A stretch of DNA of 24,875 nt from DAOVRL01 sp964459805 (GCA_964459805.1 CAYWOD010000024.1:1-24875); one strand, 5' to 3'; shown: positions 5,531-13,757, counted from the first letter of the stretch. Numbers and translations: made by a program. Notes: generated by a model not told the origin, from the letters alone.

Positions 5531-7255
5531 TCAGTCCAATAGGCCGGTAGTCGTATCCGGCGATATGCGGAGCTCTTTCCGGATAGCCTTGCCGGAAGTG
5601 AACAGATACCGGTCGAGCCCTCTGACTGTAACATTATCGTTATCCGCAACGATTTCAATATCCCGGCCTGGGTATCTGTGCCGGATCACATTGGCCAGGA
5701 GAAAGGCCTTTTCGAGTCCATCGCCGGTTTTGTAGTTTGCGACTTCATCCGGCTGTGCGAGGCGTTTTCCGTCGTAGATGGAAGTATCGCGCATCTGTTC
5801 GAGCCACGCATAGGCCTGGTCTATCGACATCGCCTCGGTCATCCGGATTGATACGGGGTTTCGCTCCGTCGCCGCCTTGACAAAGGGGGTCCAATCACAG
5901 GTTTGCATATCACGATAGGCATAAAAGGCAAGATCGGCAGTGGTATTGCCCCGGCGTATAGTCTGCAGGTAGTCGATAATCTGCTCGCGAGTATCCTCGA
6001 CACGGATTTCTATAGGGTTGGCGGGCAGGTAATTCTTGTCGGCAGCAGGCAGATTCGCTTCGGTGTAAACGAAATCCGCTAATTTATCGAGAAACTGCTC
6101 AGCATCGGGGATGATCGGCTCGATGAATTTTCTAAAAGCCGCTTTGCCCTTAGCGATCCTTAGGTCCGGGCGCTGGTTTATCATAAATTGCTCAAGCCGG
6201 TCACAGCGAATTCTGCCGGGCAATTCATAGCGGACAAAATCTTCGTCGGCAACCTCGGCCAGCAGTTTTTCGAAGGTCTTGTCGGCTATCCTATAATTGC
6301 TGCTGTGCTCGTAGTGGAAGAGGACCTCGGCCTTTAGGAAATGGGGCCGGCCGTGACAATCACGGCAGAGCTGGAAGTACTTCTGATAGTCGCGATAGGA
6401 TCGAAGGAAGCTTGCGAAGATGGGCAGGGACAGGTCCGCCGAGAGATATGAGGCAAGGCGTCCGGCAAAGTATTCGTAGGCTTTCCTGTCAATGGTGGCA
6501 TCTTCGTACAAGCAGTGAATGTAGCCGGAAGAATGAGCAACAATCGTAACGTTCTCGTTTCGCAGGGCCCGCTGGGCCTTGTTGGAGATTGCGGTTCCGT
6601 TGAACCACATCGTTTTGGTGACAAGCCTTCGGTTGTTGGTCAAGACCCCGTCCTGGAGGTCGATGAAATTCTGGGAGTGCAGCGGGGTGAGCATCATATA
6701 GATATCTTCCAGGGGTATTTGGCATACTATGAACGCAGCGGCGACGTAGAGCGCGGCGAGGGAGACACATTCACCGGCTGCCGTTTCGTAGCCGCTCTTG
6801 AGGCGAAAGGCCTCCATGGCCTCGACGGTCTCGGTCTTCCAATAAGGAATAATGTCGCTGTCATACTTGTCGAGGCCAAAATGCTCGCGGATATCAACAT
6901 CGAAGTAATACTTGTCGCCGTGATAGCCGAACAGGGCGTTGCTCCTGGCGATGTCGTCGGGGGAGATGAACTTCTCGAATCGTTTGAGCTCTTCGGCTTT
7001 GCCGGTCAGGCCCCAGGTCTCGAGGTCGAGATTGAACTCGAACTCGTCGATTATGAACTGCTTGAGCCGCATCAGCTTTCTGTAGCTGCTTTTGCCCTCG
7101 AGCTTCTTGAAGCAGTCGAGGTCGCGCCACCGCCAGATGACCGGACTCATGATATTGGCCAGAACCAGGCTGTACATCAGTTCGGGAAATACGAAAATTT
7201 CCATATCCGAAAGGGTTATGGCGGATGTGTATTTCTTAAGCTCTTTACAATTCAT
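5531..7255 (-). CDS. Uncharacterised protein with possible transglutaminase-like core
   Basis: A 574-residue soluble protein with no signal peptide or membrane segment. I do not recognise a named family with certainty. The middle holds the most conserved-looking part: GECVSLAALYVAAAF with Cys163, then PLEDIYMM and TPLHSQNFIDLQDG with His193 and Asp199/Asp202. This Cys-His-Asp order, with a Cys at a helix start followed by a small-residue helix, is reminiscent of transglutaminase or papain-like folds. The flanks are helical and rich in aromatic and charged residues. The ATG at 7255 overlaps the stop of the DUF2400 gene as ATGA and is preferred; an in-frame ATG at 7273 is possible. The pair is probably one transcription unit. 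The enzymatic role is a guess. Confidence 0.8.
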   Translation of the reverse strand: MNCKELKKYTSAITLSDMEIFVFPELMYSLVLANIMSPVIWRWRDLDCFKKLEGKSSYRKLMRLKQFIIDEFEFNLDLETWGLTGKAEELKRFEKFISPDDIARSNALFGYHGDKYYFDVDIREHFGLDKYDSDIIPYWKTETVEAMEAFRLKSGYETAAGECVSLAALYVAAAFIVCQIPLEDIYMMLTPLHSQNFIDLQDGVLTNNRRLVTKTMWFNGTAISNKAQRALRNENVTIVAHSSGYIHCLYEDATIDRKAYEYFAGRLASYLSADLSLPIFASFLRSYRDYQKYFQLCRDCHGRPHFLKAEVLFHYEHSSNYRIADKTFEKLLAEVADEDFVRYELPGRIRCDRLEQFMINQRPDLRIAKGKAAFRKFIEPIIPDAEQFLDKLADFVYTEANLPAADKNYLPANPIEIRVEDTREQIIDYLQTIRRGNTTADLAFYAYRDMQTCDWTPFVKAATERNPVSIRMTEAMSIDQAYAWLEQMRDTSIYDGKRLAQPDEVANYKTGDGLEKAFLLANVIRHRYPGRDIEIVADNDNVTVRGLDRYLFTSGKAIRKELRISPDTTTGLLD

Positions 7256-8118
7256 TTTGCCCAATTGTCCCATCTCAAACAGTAGTCAAACAACTCACAA
7301 AGCTCGCAACGGCTGTGATATCGGCCATCGCAGTCCTCTAAGATTCCAATTCTTGACAGTGCAAAATCATATTTAACCGGATCGGCGGGCTGGATTTCAA
7401 GAAAACTTTCCGTAATTTTCAGTGCCGCCGTCAAAGAGGGCGTTTTGTGGCTGTAAAGGCCCAATATCCTGCACAATCTGGCCATGTGGACGTCAAGGGG
7501 CACAACAAGTTTGGCCTTATCAATAGACTTCCACAATCCCGGATCGACCTGGTCCTTGCGAATCATCCATCGCAAAAAGAGGTTGAGCCGTTTGCAAGCG
7601 CTGCCCCCGTCGGGGCTTGTCAGCAAATACCGGAGGCCGGCCGTGACTTGGCCGCCGTGCTTGGCTGCATACGTCTCACACAGGGAACCGGAAAACTTCG
7701 ACAGTGCGGGTATGACATTCTCGTCCACGGGGTCATAGCCCTGGACAAAGAATTCCTGGATGCTGCCGTATCGATGCAAAACTTGCCTTAGTAATGACAG
7801 CAAGTCGCAAATGTCATCGCCGGTAGTGAAGCGATGTTTGAAGCTGCGCAGGGTTTTACGGCGGGCGTCACTGAAATCGCAGACAAAGGCATAGGGGCTT
7901 TTGCCCATGAGGACAAGAAGGCTGGTCAGGCTCTTTTCTATCTGCTGTACGCGCCCGTATGCCAGGTCCGCTGCCAGGAACGCGACAATTTCCATATCCG
8001 CCGGCTCAGTATATCTATAGACAAACTGCAGCGGGTCCGGCCTGATAAGCTCTGCGCGGTTGTACCTGTCGTATAGGGTTTTGAGCACGTTCTTTAGTGT
8101 AGCCGACCGCTCAGTCAT
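7252..8118 (-). CDS. TIGR02757/DUF2400 family protein
   Basis: A 288-residue protein recognised from the N-terminal block LYDRYNRAELIRPDPLQFVYRY and the segment around AADLAYGRVQQI, both typical of the TIGR02757 (DUF2400) family. The segment PLDVHMARLCRILGLY resembles the VDTHVxRLxxRLGL element of helix-hairpin-helix DNA glycosylases, and the C-terminus carries Cys-rich CDGRYHSRCELCELFDYC, possibly an Fe-S or metal site as in endonuclease III. The family has no established function; a nucleic-acid role is inference. The ATG at 8118 is chosen; a TTG at 8145 would add nine residues, and neither has a clear ribosome binding site. Its TGA overlaps the start of the next gene. Confidence 0.85.
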   Translation of the reverse strand: MTERSATLKNVLKTLYDRYNRAELIRPDPLQFVYRYTEPADMEIVAFLAADLAYGRVQQIEKSLTSLLVLMGKSPYAFVCDFSDARRKTLRSFKHRFTTGDDICDLLSLLRQVLHRYGSIQEFFVQGYDPVDENVIPALSKFSGSLCETYAAKHGGQVTAGLRYLLTSPDGGSACKRLNLFLRWMIRKDQVDPGLWKSIDKAKLVVPLDVHMARLCRILGLYSHKTPSLTAALKITESFLEIQPADPVKYDFALSRIGILEDCDGRYHSRCELCELFDYCLRWDNWAK

Positions 8119-8146
8119 TAAGGACCGTTGATTCGAGCCAGCCAAA

Positions 8147-8198
8147 GCGAATATGCCCCATCATAGCAGGCGATTCTTGCAATGGCTCGCCTATTCGC
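8147..8198 (-). repeat. Nested inverted repeats between ferritin-like and DUF2400 genes
   Basis: A 7-bp inverted repeat GCGAATA/TATTCGC (8147-8153 and 8192-8198) encloses a second one, AGGCGA/TCGCCT (8168-8173 and 8187-8192), which shares one base with it. The outer arm includes the stop codon of the ferritin-like gene, so the RNA could fold into a two-tier hairpin right at the gene end. No T-run follows on the minus strand, so it is not a standard terminator. It may stabilise the upstream mRNA or modulate the downstream start, which lacks a clear ribosome binding site. The role is inferred. Confidence 0.35.
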
Positions 8199-8679
8199 AC
8201 TGCTGTAGGGACTGGCTGAGGATTCTTATATGGCGCATCTCTTCTTTGATAATGTCGTCGATTTTATCTTGGCCAGCCTGCGGCGGGACGAATTCCTTGA
8301 GGCCGGTGTAGAAAACGATGGAGTCCTTTTCCTTTTTGATGGCCATTTTGAGGACTTCTTCTCTGCTTTCGCCGCCGGTGAGCTCATCGGCAGGCTCCGG
8401 TCTAATACCGAAGACGGCAAGGCCGGCCAGCGCCTTTGGATCGAGCGGGGGCTCCTCGGGCTTGAAAGTTCTCTGTTCACGGGTCTCTTCGGAAAGCTGC
8501 TTTCTCATAGCGGCGAAGACCGCCTCGTGTCCTGTCTCCCAGCCGGCCATCTCAAGAAACATAGCCGAGATGTGAGGATCATCAAAGAGCTCGGCCGCCT
8601 TACGGTAAAACCTGGCGCCGTTGCGCTCGATCTGCTCCGCTATTTCAAACGCTTCAAAAGCATTGAATGTGCGAGTCAT
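8191..8679 (-). CDS. Ferritin-like diiron protein (rubrerythrin domain without rubredoxin)
   Basis: A 162-residue four-helix protein of the rubrerythrin superfamily. Diiron ligands are suggested by Glu18 in EIAEQIERNGARFY, Glu48 and His51 in WETGHE, Glu117 in KKEKDSIVFY, and Glu147 and His150 in EEMRHI. There is no C-terminal rubredoxin domain, so electrons must come from elsewhere, or it is a sensor or store rather than a peroxidase. A linker of about 40 residues rich in Pro and Glu (65-105) separates the two helix pairs. The ATG at 8679 follows GGAAGGAT. It lies apart from the main stress operon, between phosphofructokinase and DUF2400. No good promoter is visible in the roughly 100 nt upstream. 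Confidence 0.9.
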   Translation of the reverse strand: MTRTFNAFEAFEIAEQIERNGARFYRKAAELFDDPHISAMFLEMAGWETGHEAVFAAMRKQLSEETREQRTFKPEEPPLDPKALAGLAVFGIRPEPADELTGGESREEVLKMAIKKEKDSIVFYTGLKEFVPPQAGQDKIDDIIKEEMRHIRILSQSLQQCE

Positions 8680-8782
8680 TGTTATCCTTCCTGCAATCCA
8701 GGAATATTACAGTGCTGCCATGTATCGCGATAGTACGAATATGTCATCAACTCCATCTAATCGCCCATCGCACCACAGGCCC

Positions 8783-10102
8783 TCACCGTCCCTGGCCGGT
8801 TACCTCCAGGACGGTTTGCCAGAGGTGGCCGTGGGGGTCAACTTTTTTTCTTTGGCGGACGGTGATCGCTATGGGGATATGGACAAAGTATTGGTTTCGA
8901 TATCCAATAACCACATTTGTTCGGCCCGACATTCCGGCGTGGACGGCGCTTTGGCCGAGCAACACGCAAAAAGCCGAGTCATTGGAATCAGCGGGCAGGC
9001 TGCGAATCATATAGCTCGGGTCAATGTATTTCAAGGTCAGCGGCTTGTTTTTGGCTTTGAAATACTCCGTGATCCTTTGCTTCAATATAAGCCCGATGTC
9101 ATCTCTGATGATATTGCCCGAAGCATCGGTCCTAAGTGTGGCGCTATTTTCGGTCAGATGTCGGCCGGCGCCTTCGGCCACTACGATAAGGGCGTGGTGC
9201 TTTTGGTCCAGTCGCTTCTCGAGAGCGCCGAGCAAGCCGGTTTTGCCTTCGAGGATGAGCGGAACCTCCGGGATGAAGCAGAAATTGACGTCGCTGTTGG
9301 CCAGGGTTGCGGATGCGGCGATAAAGCCGGAGTCCCGGCCCATGAGCTTGACCAGACCGACGCCGTTCCAGGCGCCTCTGGCTTCCTCATGGGCGCCGCA
9401 AACCGCCAGACGCGAGGCCTCGACTGCCGTTGAGAAGCCAAAAGACTGCTCGATGCCGGATATGTCGTTGTCTATTGTTTTGGGGATGCCGATGACCGAG
9501 ATGTTCAATCCCCTTTTCTTTATGGTTTTGGCGAGGTCCTGCGCCCCTCGCAGCGTTCCGTCTCCTCCGATGGTAAACAGCAGGGAGATACTCATCTTTT
9601 GGAGCGTGTCAACCATTTCGTCGGAGTCCTGGCGGCCTCGGGAGGTAGATAGGATGTCGCCGCCTCTCAGGTGGATGTTATTTACGGATTCGGGTGTCAG
9701 CAGCATAGGCTTCTTTGGCGCTTTCGAGGATAACCCCAAATATCCATATCTAAAGCCAAGGACGTTCTTGACGCCATACTGTAGTATCAGGCCCAGGGTG
9801 ATGGTGCGTATAACATCGTTAAGGCCCGGGCATAATCCACCGCAGGTAACGACACCGCAGTTGAGCTGTTTTGGGTCAAAGAAAATCTTTCGGCGAGGCC
9901 CGGCCCTTTCCAACATTGGCTGGGCGCTGCCCGAGGCCTGACAGGCCCTCAGATTATCGGAGTGGGAATATAGTGCAATCTTCTCATCGTCATCGACGAA
10001 GTGAGCGCCGACCGGTATCAAAGGAGAGTCTATTGTGGCCGAGCCCAGTTTCTCAATCTCCAAATCGGGCAGATCGTCGGGTTTCAAGCAGCCAGCGTCC
10101 AT
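8783..10102 (-). CDS. pfkA: 6-phosphofructokinase, ATP-type of the PPi-PFK lineage
   Basis: It phosphorylates fructose 6-phosphate to the 1,6-bisphosphate in glycolysis. The 439 residues include an N-terminal extension of about 80, as in plant- and trypanosome-like PFKs. Motifs are GGLCPGLNDVIR (88-99), GGDGTLRGA (179-187), PKTIDNDI (207-214) with catalytic Asp211, and MGRDSGF (254-260). GGDGT, not GGDDS, points to ATP as phosphoryl donor, while Lys in PKTIDND is the residue of PPi-dependent enzymes. This mixed signature is known in the long ATP-PFK clade derived from PPi-PFKs. The ATG at 10102 directly follows the stop of a 23-codon ORF, with GGAG ten bases upstream inside that ORF. The donor was judged by motif only. 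Confidence 0.93.
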   Translation of the reverse strand: MDAGCLKPDDLPDLEIEKLGSATIDSPLIPVGAHFVDDDEKIALYSHSDNLRACQASGSAQPMLERAGPRRKIFFDPKQLNCGVVTCGGLCPGLNDVIRTITLGLILQYGVKNVLGFRYGYLGLSSKAPKKPMLLTPESVNNIHLRGGDILSTSRGRQDSDEMVDTLQKMSISLLFTIGGDGTLRGAQDLAKTIKKRGLNISVIGIPKTIDNDISGIEQSFGFSTAVEASRLAVCGAHEEARGAWNGVGLVKLMGRDSGFIAASATLANSDVNFCFIPEVPLILEGKTGLLGALEKRLDQKHHALIVVAEGAGRHLTENSATLRTDASGNIIRDDIGLILKQRITEYFKAKNKPLTLKYIDPSYMIRSLPADSNDSAFCVLLGQSAVHAGMSGRTNVVIGYRNQYFVHIPIAITVRQRKKVDPHGHLWQTVLEVTGQGR

Positions 10103-10174
10103 TTACTCTTTACTCCAGATACGCGTGTTGAGGTTAAGGTCGTCAACGATTCCGATGCCAATTGCGATGTACAT
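10103..10174 (-). CDS. 23-codon leader ORF abutting phosphofructokinase
   Basis: A short ORF starts at an ATG (10172-10174) with a strong GGAGG seven bases upstream and ends in TAA at 10103-10105, immediately before the ATG of phosphofructokinase (no intervening base). The peptide begins MYIAIGIGIVDDLN and ends RIWSKE. It is not an obvious attenuation peptide (no run of one amino acid) and resembles no protein I know. Its ribosome binding site is much better than that of phosphofructokinase, so ribosomes finishing it would re-initiate on the PFK start. It could be a leader peptide setting PFK output or a true small protein. Confidence 0.55.
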   Translation of the reverse strand: MYIAIGIGIVDDLNLNTRIWSKE

Positions 10175-10440
10175 TATTTAACCTCCATGAATTCCAAATC
10201 GGCTGCTGTGGATATTTCTTACTTTCTTAGCTTGACGCACCTCTTATAATAGGCACCGCAAATATCGCAGACCCCAATAATGTTGGAATTATGCTCTATG
10301 ATGTGGGCGCGTGTCAAAGACTTTTTGAGGCACAAGGCAAAGTACTCGCCTGTTAAGGGCGATATTGTCGTCGGTCAGCAGTGAGAGGTCTGATGATTAG
10401 CCCTCCCTTACGGCCGGGCCTGTGTTTACGGTCGATGCAT
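10175..10440 (-). other. Leader and upstream region of phosphofructokinase
   Basis: About 265 nt without a secure gene. It holds the candidate promoter at 10288-10317 and the predicted leader of about 105 nt, in which GATATTT and AAATATC can pair about 35 nt apart. A minus-strand frame open from 10374 to the TAA at 10219 ends in a Cys-containing tail (VCDICGAYYKRC) but has only a TTG start (10335) and a weak ribosome binding site, so I do not call it a gene. Nothing else is visible between 10380 and the terminator at 10441. Confidence 0.5.
10288..10317 (-). promoter_or_regulatory. Sigma70-like promoter for leader ORF and phosphofructokinase
   Basis: On the minus strand a perfect TTGACA (complement of 10312-10317) is followed after 18 bp by CATAAT (complement of 10288-10293), five of six to consensus. 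Transcription would start near 10281, leaving a leader of about 105 nt before the 23-codon ORF. It lies downstream of the secretion-operon terminator, so phosphofructokinase is likely an independent unit. Confidence 0.6.
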
Positions 10441-10467
10441 GAAAAAAGGAGCCCCGGGGGGCTCCTT
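10441..10467 (-). terminator. Rho-independent terminator of the type II secretion operon
   Basis: A perfect 10-bp stem AAGGAGCCCC/GGGGCTCCTT (10446-10455 with 10458-10467; in practice eight pairs and a six-base loop) is followed on the minus strand by a T-run. It starts about 30 nt after the GspD stop. This marks the 3' end of the long secretion operon. Confidence 0.9.
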
Positions 10468-10496
10468 GGTTATCAATAATAAAATCAACCGGCGGA

Positions 10497-13400
10497 TTAC
10501 TGGTCCAGTCCTTCCAGGGCCGTATCCAGGTTTCCTAAAACCTCCTTTAGCCTTTCCTTGGGTCCTTCAATAGATGCCTTTGTGGCCTCGGAGAGATCCT
10601 CCATTGACTCGTCTATGACGCGAGGCGTCATGAATATGAGCAGTTCACTGTTGGACTGAATGACCTCTTTGTGCCGGAACAGACCTCCGAGCAAAGGTAA
10701 ATCTCCAAGTCCGGGGACCTTGGTCTTGACAAGGCTGTCCTTCCGAAAGAGGATACCTCCGAGCAGAAGCGTTTGGCCATCCCCCACAATCATATTAGTT
10801 GTGGTGGTCATCTTGGTTCTGACCGGCTGGTCGTTCACGATATCTGAGGTGAGTTGGGAGATATTGACATTTACAACCATATCAACGTTGTTCTCGGGGG
10901 TAATACTCGGCCGGGCACGCAGCTCCATACCCACGGGCACGAAATCAACATTCTGCGTAGTCGCATTTTGCGTTACCGACGAGCTGCCCAGGAATGCGAC
11001 CTCGCTGCCCTTGAAGAAATTTGCCTCTCTATTGTCCTTTGTCCAGAGTGACTGCTGGTTGAGAATCCTCGCATCGGTTGTCTTGACGAGGAAATCGATG
11101 AGGGCATAGACGTCGGTTCCTATGCCGAGCAGGGAACCTGATCCTCTGGCGCTAATCGGTGTCGCTGTTTCAGCGGTCGGGGCGATTACGCCGCCGGTGA
11201 TGGAGCCGTGCGTACCGATATTTGTGATGTTTCCCAAAGCAATGACAGCGTTTTCGCCGAGTGAGCCGAACGCAGCGGGATTTGTCGCGAGCTCGACACC
11301 GAGGGAAGTTACTTTGGTATGCTCAATCTCGACGATGATGGCCTGTATCAAGACCTGCTTGCCGGGGACATCGAGCTGTGCAATGAGGCCTTCTATCTCG
11401 TCCATAAACTCCGGCGGAGCGAGGACCAAAATCGACTTGGTGTGGGGCTCGGGGACAAAGCGAATTCTGCCTATGACGTTGCTTATTGGCATCTCCTGGT
11501 CTATGCCGCTGCGGGCGCCGGCCCCGGACCACGGCAGCGTATAAGTGTCCTGGTCCGACTGGGTCTGGCTCGAACTGCTGGTGCCGTCCGTTGTTTCATC
11601 CATCGCCGAGCCTTCGCTGAGGCCCTGCGTAGTGAGTCGAATCCTGGCCTGCTGGCCGGCCGCGATGAACATCGCATTTAGGCGTTCGCTGAGGTCCTCG
11701 GGGTCTGCGTACTTGACGGTTATGACCTTCGGAACCTCGGCCATTTCCTCTCTGTCAAGCTCGAGGACCAGCTGCTCGATAACGTCATAAGCCTCGGGAA
11801 TCTTGCTTATTACGATTATCTTCTTTGTGCCGGGGACGTCCTCAAAGGTCAACTGACCGTAGAGCGGGCCGACGATCTTTTGCTTGTCCTGTGCGCTGCC
11901 GTACATAATGTCGAAGATGGACATTCTTGAGGTTGTTTTCTCACTGAAAAGCGTATTTAGCAGCTCAGCCATCTCTATGGGGTCCGAATTCCTAAGCGTA
12001 ATTATTCTGGGCCTGACCTGCTCAACGTCGAGCGGCTTGTCCCACTCTTCTATCTGCTTTGCGATTTCTTCCATTTTTTCGGGCGACGCAATCACGGTAA
12101 CCTGCTTGAGCGTAGCGTAGGAAATGACCTTGACGGTGTCGACCGACGTTGAGCTTCCGCCCCGGCTGCTACCATAGTTATATACATAGGTGTACCTGCT
12201 GGCAGAGGATGCGGACTGATCGCTGAAGAGCTCTTCTATCATCGTCTTTATCTGGTCGGGGTCGGCATATTTGAGCGGGAAGTGCCGCGTCTCGAACATG
12301 TCCGGAGGAATATCTATCTCGGCAATCATTTTCTTGACTATCTCGCGGAGGTCTTTCCTGCCGAAGATAATAACCTGTTTCGTCGTGCTCAGCGGCTCGA
12401 TAAGGATGCTCGGTATGAACTGGGTGCCGGGCATGTCTCTAAATACGTCGCCCACACTGTCCTCCACTTCTCTTGGGTCGGCATACTTGAGATTAACAAT
12501 CTCGTATTCGGACTCGACGGGCTCTTCTTTGTCAAGTTTAACGATCCACTCGCCGATTCGCTCCATATCCTCGGCCGAGGCCCTTGCAATTATCCAGTTT
12601 CGCCTGGGCTCGGGGATAAGGATGACCGGTCCCCGCGTCGTGCCAACGATAACCGAACTGGCTGCGCCCTTCTTGGACGAGCTGGAAGGGGGTTTCTTGA
12701 CCGAAGATGAAGCAGCCTGGGGGTTTGGCCGCGGGCCAAAAAATCCGCCACGAAAGCCTCCCCCGGAACTGCCTCCGGAACCCCTTGTGCTCCTGCTGCT
12801 GCTCCTGCTGCCGGTTTCACCTAAGAGAATATTGAGCATCTGGCAAATCTCAGAAGGGTCGCCGTACTGGACTTCAAAGACCCTCGTCACCATCGGCTCG
12901 TTGCCGGGGATATCAAACTGATCGATAATTCGCTCAAGGCGCATCAGATTCGAGACCGTGTCAATGACCAGGAGGCTGCCGGCATTCTCGTCGGCGTTGA
13001 CGTGGCCGTACTCGCCGATCAAAGGCTGAATCACAGCAGCCATCTCCGTAGGACTGTAGCTCTCAAGCTCAAAGAACTTTTGAACGACCTGATCTTTGTT
13101 TTCAATGCCGGCAAGCGGCTCGTCTGCTGCTATTGTGGGGACGCGTGTGAGCTTTGCCCCCTCAATTGGCTCGAGAAAGATCGTATCGTCCATTGTCGTG
13201 GCAACGATGCCCTTCATTCGCAGGGCGCTGTAAACCGTCTGGAGGGCCTTGCTTCTCGGCAGTCTCGCCGGCGCGTAGATCGTGATCTTCTGCTTCATTG
13301 CCTCATCATCCGGAATAATCACCTTGCCGGTCCAGGCCGCGAGCTTCTCAATGATCAGCTTCATTTCCACGCCCTTGAGGTTCACTAACTCCATCGGCTC

Positions 13401-13757
13401 ATTTGAGTCAGAGGGCCTATTGGGCTCATTGGCGTCGGTTATTCTGCCGGGCCGCGGTCCCCTGCTGCGCTCATCAGGCCCACCGAATCCGCCCGCCCGT
13501 CTTCCCGGGCCCCTGCGCTCATCAAAGGCGGTTGGTCTTCGCGGCTCGTTGGCATCAGCTAATCCGCCGGGTCTGTTTGCGTCGGCCGGACCTTCAGCCT
13601 CATTGACATCCGCCGGTTCGTTCGGCTCAGCAACGGCGTTCGGATCAGGCGCAGCGCGGGCCGGGCCATCGACCGGCGTGTGAAAACCCACCCACCAAAC
13701 AATAGAAGCCGATGCCAGAGAAACTACAATCCAGAATATTAATCTTGACCGTTCCAA
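10497..13757 (-). CDS. gspD: Type II secretion secretin GspD, enlarged periplasmic part
   Basis: GspD forms the outer-membrane channel of the T2SS. It has an N-terminal hydrophobic segment (about 5-25), a linker rich in Asn-Glu-Pro, Arg and Gly (about 35-122), an N0-like domain (about 123-200), six N1-like modules (starting near 226, 291, 418, 488, 583 and 676), and the secretin domain (about 800-1048) ending with VPGLGDLPLLGGLF and ELLIFMTPRVI. Module 2 carries a Gly/Ser-rich insert (about 314-367). At 1086 residues it is far longer than the usual 650 to 700 with three such modules. The TTG at 13757 is chosen because GAGGTGAT lies at ideal distance; a GTG at 13766 would add three residues but lacks a site. 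It is the last gene before the terminator. Confidence 0.94.
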   Translation of the reverse strand: MERSRLIFWIVVSLASASIVWWVGFHTPVDGPARAAPDPNAVAEPNEPADVNEAEGPADANRPGGLADANEPRRPTAFDERRGPGRRAGGFGGPDERSRGPRPGRITDANEPNRPSDSNEPMELVNLKGVEMKLIIEKLAAWTGKVIIPDDEAMKQKITIYAPARLPRSKALQTVYSALRMKGIVATTMDDTIFLEPIEGAKLTRVPTIAADEPLAGIENKDQVVQKFFELESYSPTEMAAVIQPLIGEYGHVNADENAGSLLVIDTVSNLMRLERIIDQFDIPGNEPMVTRVFEVQYGDPSEICQMLNILLGETGSRSSSRSTRGSGGSSGGGFRGGFFGPRPNPQAASSSVKKPPSSSSKKGAASSVIVGTTRGPVILIPEPRRNWIIARASAEDMERIGEWIVKLDKEEPVESEYEIVNLKYADPREVEDSVGDVFRDMPGTQFIPSILIEPLSTTKQVIIFGRKDLREIVKKMIAEIDIPPDMFETRHFPLKYADPDQIKTMIEELFSDQSASSASRYTYVYNYGSSRGGSSTSVDTVKVISYATLKQVTVIASPEKMEEIAKQIEEWDKPLDVEQVRPRIITLRNSDPIEMAELLNTLFSEKTTSRMSIFDIMYGSAQDKQKIVGPLYGQLTFEDVPGTKKIIVISKIPEAYDVIEQLVLELDREEMAEVPKVITVKYADPEDLSERLNAMFIAAGQQARIRLTTQGLSEGSAMDETTDGTSSSSQTQSDQDTYTLPWSGAGARSGIDQEMPISNVIGRIRFVPEPHTKSILVLAPPEFMDEIEGLIAQLDVPGKQVLIQAIIVEIEHTKVTSLGVELATNPAAFGSLGENAVIALGNITNIGTHGSITGGVIAPTAETATPISARGSGSLLGIGTDVYALIDFLVKTTDARILNQQSLWTKDNREANFFKGSEVAFLGSSSVTQNATTQNVDFVPVGMELRARPSITPENNVDMVVNVNISQLTSDIVNDQPVRTKMTTTTNMIVGDGQTLLLGGILFRKDSLVKTKVPGLGDLPLLGGLFRHKEVIQSNSELLIFMTPRVIDESMEDLSEATKASIEGPKERLKEVLGNLDTALEGLDQ

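Noticed and set aside
8723..8732. Perfect 10-bp palindrome TATCGCGATA upstream of the ferritin-like gene
   Set aside because: Short palindromes are expected by chance, the symmetry does not extend, and no good promoter is aligned with it.
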